Source of the DNA: Veillonella sp. DNF00869
Lineage (GTDB): Bacteria; Bacillota; Negativicutes; Veillonellales; Veillonellaceae
Assembly: GCF_001553345.1 (NCBI RefSeq)
Contig: NZ_KQ960749.1
Coordinates: 145,397 to 209,396 of the forward strand
Reading direction: 5' to 3'
DNA length: 64,000 nucleotides
Shown here: positions 61,053 to 64,000 of the stretch, piece by piece
Layout: every line of letters starts with the position of its first letter
Numbering within the stretch: the first letter of the stretch is position 1
Notes under the pieces: generated by a model
What the model was told of the DNA's origin: nothing
What the model saw: the letters and a program-made list of their open reading frames with translations, nothing else
The model's database searches: none
Made by a program: the position numbers and the translations under genes

Positions 61053-61883
61053 CTATTTTGTACGACGTTTAACGATTAACTTGCTAGAAGCTTTTTTCTT
61101 GTCGCGAGTTTTAACGCCATGAGCTGGTTTACCCCAAGGTGTAACAGGATGTTTACGACCAACTGGAGATTTACCTTCACCACCACCATGAGGATGGTCA
61201 CAAGGGTTCATTGTAACCCCACGGTTGCCAGGACGAATGCCTAACCAACGTTGACGGCCAGCTTTACCAATAGTGATATTTTCATGGTCAATGTTAGATA
61301 CAACACCTACTGTAGCACGGCATTCTACGCGTACACGACGAAGTTCACCAGATGGTAAACGAAGTAATGCATAGTTGCCTTCTTTCGCCATTAATTGAGC
61401 GGAAGTACCAGCAGAACGAACGATTTGTCCGCCTTTACCAATTTTCATTTCGATGTTGTGTACTTGAGTACCCAATGGGATATTAGCCAATGGTAATGCA
61501 TTACCTGGTTTAATATCGGATTCAGGACCGGAGTAAACTACATCACCCACTTTAAGACCATGTGGAGCAATGATATAACGTTTTTCACCATCTGCATAGT
61601 TTAACAATGCAATACGAGCACTACGGTTAGGATCGTATTCGATTGTAGCTACGCGAGCTGGGATATTATCTTTAGTACGTTTGAAGTCAATAATACGGTA
61701 TTGACGTTTATGACCGCCACCTTGATGACGTACTGTCATTTTACCAGTGTTATTACGACCACCTTTAGAAGTTACTTTTGCGAGCAAGGATTTTTCAGGT
61801 TTGCTTGCTGTAATTTCAGTAAAGGCAGACACTGTCATAAACCGACGACCAGCGGAGTACGGTTTAAATGATTTAATTGCCAT
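61053..61883 (-). CDS. rplB: 50S ribosomal protein L2
   Basis: 276 residues, OB and SH3-like domains. [21 protein letters not shown] near 220-240 contains the conserved His close to the peptidyl transferase centre. Confidence 0.98.
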   Translation of the reverse strand: MAIKSFKPYSAGRRFMTVSAFTEITASKPEKSLLAKVTSKGGRNNTGKMTVRHQGGGHKRQYRIIDFKRTKDNIPARVATIEYDPNRSARIALLNYADGEKRYIIAPHGLKVGDVVYSGPESDIKPGNALPLANIPLGTQVHNIEMKIGKGGQIVRSAGTSAQLMAKEGNYALLRLPSGELRRVRVECRATVGVVSNIDHENITIGKAGRQRWLGIRPGNRGVTMNPCDHPHGGGEGKSPVGRKHPVTPWGKPAHGVKTRDKKKASSKLIVKRRTK

Positions 61884-61906
61884 TATTGGGCCTCCTTACT
61901 AGACTC

Positions 61907-62191
61907 TTATACACCTTCAAATAATTCAATAGTTTCGCCAGCTTTTAGAGTTACGATAGCTTTTTTATAATCGCTACGTTTACCCATTGTGCGACCCATG
62001 CGTTTAGTTTTTCCTAATACACGGATAGTGGCTACTTTTTCTACTTTTACGTTGAAGATAGATTCAACAGCTTTACGGATTTCTACTTTGTTCGCATTCA
62101 AAGGAACTTGGAAAGTGTATTTGTTTTCTTGCATTAACAAAGTTGTTTTTTCTGTAATGATTGGACGAATTAATACATCAAATTTGTTCAT
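61907..62191 (-). CDS. rplW: 50S ribosomal protein L23
   Basis: 94 residues, [21 protein letters not shown] start. Docking site for trigger factor at the tunnel exit. Its ATG overlaps the rplD stop by one base. Confidence 0.98.
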   Translation of the reverse strand: MNKFDVLIRPIITEKTTLLMQENKYTFQVPLNANKVEIRKAVESIFNVKVEKVATIRVLGKTKRMGRTMGKRSDYKKAIVTLKAGETIELFEGV

Positions 62192-62814
62192 TATCCAAGC
62201 ACCTCCTCAATTTTTGCAATAGCACCTTCAGCGATGAAGAGTTTGTCGTGATGCAATAAATCGAAGATATTAATGTTCGTGTATGGAAGAGCTTTCACAC
62301 CTTGAATGTTACGAGCAGATAATTCCACATTTACATCACCATCAGTGATGAAAAGAACTTTTGCGTCACCTACTTGGAAGTTATTAAGAATATTTAATAC
62401 TTCTTTAGTTTTTGGTGCAGCTAATTTCAATTCGTCGATTACGAACAATTCGCTGTTATTTACTTTATCAGATAATGCAGATTTAACTGCTAAGCGTCTA
62501 GCTTTACGAGGCATAGCTTTATAGTAGCTACGTGGTTGTGGACCAAAAGTGATACCACCACCTACCCAAATTGGGGAACGGCTAGAACCAGCACGAGCAC
62601 GGCCTGTACCTTTTTGTCTCCAAGGTTTTTTACCGCCACCGCGTACTTCTCCTCGAGTTTTAGTTGCATGTGTACCAAGTCGTTCGTTAGATAATTGACG
62701 AACTACGGCTTGATGCATAACAGCAGCGTTTACTTCAACACCGAATACTGCATCATTCAACTGGATTTCGCCGACTTTAGCGCCGGACATGTTGTATTTA
62801 GTTACTGTTGGCAT
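62191..62814 (-). CDS. rplD: 50S ribosomal protein L4
   Basis: 207 residues from the ATG at 62814 behind AAAGGAGG; the longer frame to 62835 is rejected. [21 protein letters not shown] near 45-65 is the tunnel loop. In E. coli L4 also represses its own operon; whether it does so here is unknown. Confidence 0.97.
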   Translation of the reverse strand: MPTVTKYNMSGAKVGEIQLNDAVFGVEVNAAVMHQAVVRQLSNERLGTHATKTRGEVRGGGKKPWRQKGTGRARAGSSRSPIWVGGGITFGPQPRSYYKAMPRKARRLAVKSALSDKVNNSELFVIDELKLAAPKTKEVLNILNNFQVGDAKVLFITDGDVNVELSARNIQGVKALPYTNINIFDLLHHDKLFIAEGAIAKIEEVLG

Positions 62815-62839
62815 TATGTATCCTCCTTTCGACAATTAG

Positions 62840-63481
62840 TTATTTAACAGGTTTTACTGTGTTGCGAACCATCACTAGGCTACCTTTAGCACCAGGGATG
62901 CCACCTTTGATTAATAAAAGGTTACGTTCAGTATCAACTTTTACAACAGATAGACGTTGTACAGTAACTCTGCCACCACCCATTTGTCCAGGAAGTTTTT
63001 TACCTTTAAATACTTTACCGCCGCCACCGGAGATCATTGGACCGATGGAACCTGGTTCACGATGAGATTTGGAACCATGAGTTTCAGGACCACGGCTAAA
63101 GTTATGACGCTTAATTGTACCAGCGAAACCTTTACCTTTACCTGTACCCACAACATCTACTAGCTCACCTTCTGCGAAGATATCAGCTGCCAGAGTTTGG
63201 CCCACTGTGTAATCAGTTGCTTCAGCAAGGCGAAGTTCACGAAGATATTTAACTGGCGCAACGCCGGCTTTATCGAACTGGCCTTTTACAGGTTTAGTTA
63301 AATGTTTTTCTTTAATGGAACCGTATCCAAGCTGTACTGCATTGTAACCGTCGGATTCAACAGTTTTTACTTGCACTACTACGCTAGGTGTAGTTTCCAC
63401 TACAGTGACAGGAACTAGTTTGCCTTCAGTAGTGAAGACTTGAGTCATTCCTAACTTTTTACCCAAAATAGCTTTAGACAT
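62840..63481 (-). CDS. rplC: 50S ribosomal protein L3
   Basis: 213 residues, SKAILGKKLGMTQVFTTEGKL start and the RGPETHGSKSHREPGSIG loop near 125-143 that approaches the peptidyl transferase centre. Confidence 0.98.
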   Translation of the reverse strand: MSKAILGKKLGMTQVFTTEGKLVPVTVVETTPSVVVQVKTVESDGYNAVQLGYGSIKEKHLTKPVKGQFDKAGVAPVKYLRELRLAEATDYTVGQTLAADIFAEGELVDVVGTGKGKGFAGTIKRHNFSRGPETHGSKSHREPGSIGPMISGGGGKVFKGKKLPGQMGGGRVTVQRLSVVKVDTERNLLLIKGGIPGAKGSLVMVRNTVKPVK

Positions 63482-63500
63482 AATCGCACCTCCTTATTTC

Positions 63501-63812
63501 TTATAATTTTATTTCAATAGATACACCAGCTGGCAAATCAAGGCGAGTGATTGCATCTACTGTTTTCGAATTTGGTTCAATAATTTCTACTAAGCGTTTA
63601 TGTGTACGCATTTCGAATTGTTCACGAGAATCTTTGTTAACATGTGGAGAACGAAGAATCGTGAAAATGTTTTTTTCTGTAGGCAATGGAATTGGTCCAG
63701 AAACCAATGCGCCATTGCGTTTTGCAACGTCTACAATACGTTGAGCACTTTGATCCAATGCTTTGTGATCATATGCTTTCAAGCGAATACGGATTTTTTG
63801 TTGTTTTGCCAT
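63501..63812 (-). CDS. rpsJ: 30S ribosomal protein S10 (NusE)
   Basis: 103 residues from the ATG at 63812 (GAAGGGAG upstream); in-frame extension to 63881 adds residues foreign to the family. [20 protein letters not shown] start, [19 protein letters not shown] near 60. Besides its ribosome role it joins NusB in antitermination. First gene of the S10 operon. Confidence 0.97.
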   Translation of the reverse strand: MAKQQKIRIRLKAYDHKALDQSAQRIVDVAKRNGALVSGPIPLPTEKNIFTILRSPHVNKDSREQFEMRTHKRLVEIIEPNSKTVDAITRLDLPAGVSIEIKL

Positions 63813-63912
63813 TGTTATATATCTCCCTTCGTCCATTTCCAGAATGAACTGCTCCATAGAAATTCTCCCTCGCGAGGGCAACCTTCTATATCATAGTTTA
63901 TACACAACCTAA
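63813..63912 (-). promoter_or_regulatory. rpsJ leader with a 12-bp palindrome
   Basis: About 100 bp between the tuf terminator and rpsJ. It holds the perfect palindrome CCCTCGCGAGGG (63867-63878) and a TATGATAT-like -10 candidate near 63890. No known S10 leader structure was recognised. Confidence 0.4.
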
Positions 63913-63932
63913 GAGCGGCAAGTTTGCCGCTC
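63913..63932 (-). terminator. Hairpin after tuf
   Basis: Perfect 9-bp stem GAGCGGCAA / TTGCCGCTC with a 2-nt loop, 40 bp after the tuf stop; the following T-run is poor, so termination may be partial and rpsJ read-through possible. Confidence 0.6.
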
Positions 63933-63971
63933 CTTGATTGCACGGTTTATATAGATAATCTTTCAGTCAGA

Positions 63972-64000
63972 TTATGCTTCGATAGCTGTAACAACACCAG
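63972..64000 (-). CDS. tuf: Elongation factor Tu, last codons only
   Basis: The minus strand ends the window with codons for GVVTAIEA and a TAA stop. GVVT close to the end is typical of EF-Tu, and tuf is the usual neighbour of rpsJ. The rest of the gene is beyond the window. Confidence 0.75.

Overview
The window looks like chromosomal DNA of a Negativicutes bacterium, most probably Veillonella or a close relative. It is AT-rich, has Firmicutes-style Shine-Dalgarno sites, yet encodes a classical autotransporter with an outer-membrane beta-barrel, so the cell should have two membranes. Metabolism is anaerobic: a 2-oxoacid:ferredoxin oxidoreductase, an anchorless SdhE-type fumarate reductase, a cysteine-desulfidase-like enzyme and menaquinone synthesis genes. 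The organism name is inferred from memory of families, not from a search.

Layout. 1-6.5 kb: the 5' part of an ECF-like transporter fusion, then a Nik/Opp-type ABC importer (two ATPases, two permeases) facing a divergent lipoprotein receptor with a Fur-like site over its promoter; a 37-codon relic of a second receptor lies beside it. 6.5-9.5 kb: purB and an MFS exporter. 9.6-10.2 kb: a compact candidate type I toxin-antitoxin locus with two tandem antisense RNA genes. 10.2-14.2 kb: korBA, a multi-hairpin non-coding RNA and a GntR regulator. 14.3-18.5 kb: a lipid kinase, a GH28-like beta-helix protein and a YolD/Y-family polymerase pair. 18.8-22.5 kb: fumarate reductase sdhABE. 23.1-27.8 kb: class I ribonucleotide reductase genes nrdA and nrdB, each with a long leader, split by a second type I toxin-antitoxin locus. 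28-30.8 kb: an autotransporter whose promoter spacer contains a G8 tract. 31-35.7 kb: brnQ, a molybdopterin oxidoreductase with a small acidic partner, and dps. 35.8-39.6 kb: an operon arsR-dinB-unknown-TSUP-unknown. 39.9-49.2 kb: peroxiredoxin, cyuA-like gene, menF, menD-menH-menC and a methyltransferase. 49.4-64 kb: the S10-spc-alpha ribosomal operon from tuf (3' end) to rplQ, all on the minus strand.

The least explained signals are small and non-coding: the tandem antisense RNA/toxin locus (9.68-10.06 kb), the six-hairpin RNA (13.08-13.31 kb), the homopolymer-tuned autotransporter promoter (30.76-30.79 kb), two 65-nt hairpins sharing one 12-nt loop, and the structured leader of nrdA. Several ORF starts were moved from the longest reading frame to the one with a proper ribosome binding site (korA, rplR, rpsQ, rpsJ, rplX, rplD, dinB, menH, menF, brnQ, sdhB, yolD, autotransporter). 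No tRNA, rRNA, CRISPR array, transposase or prophage was seen.
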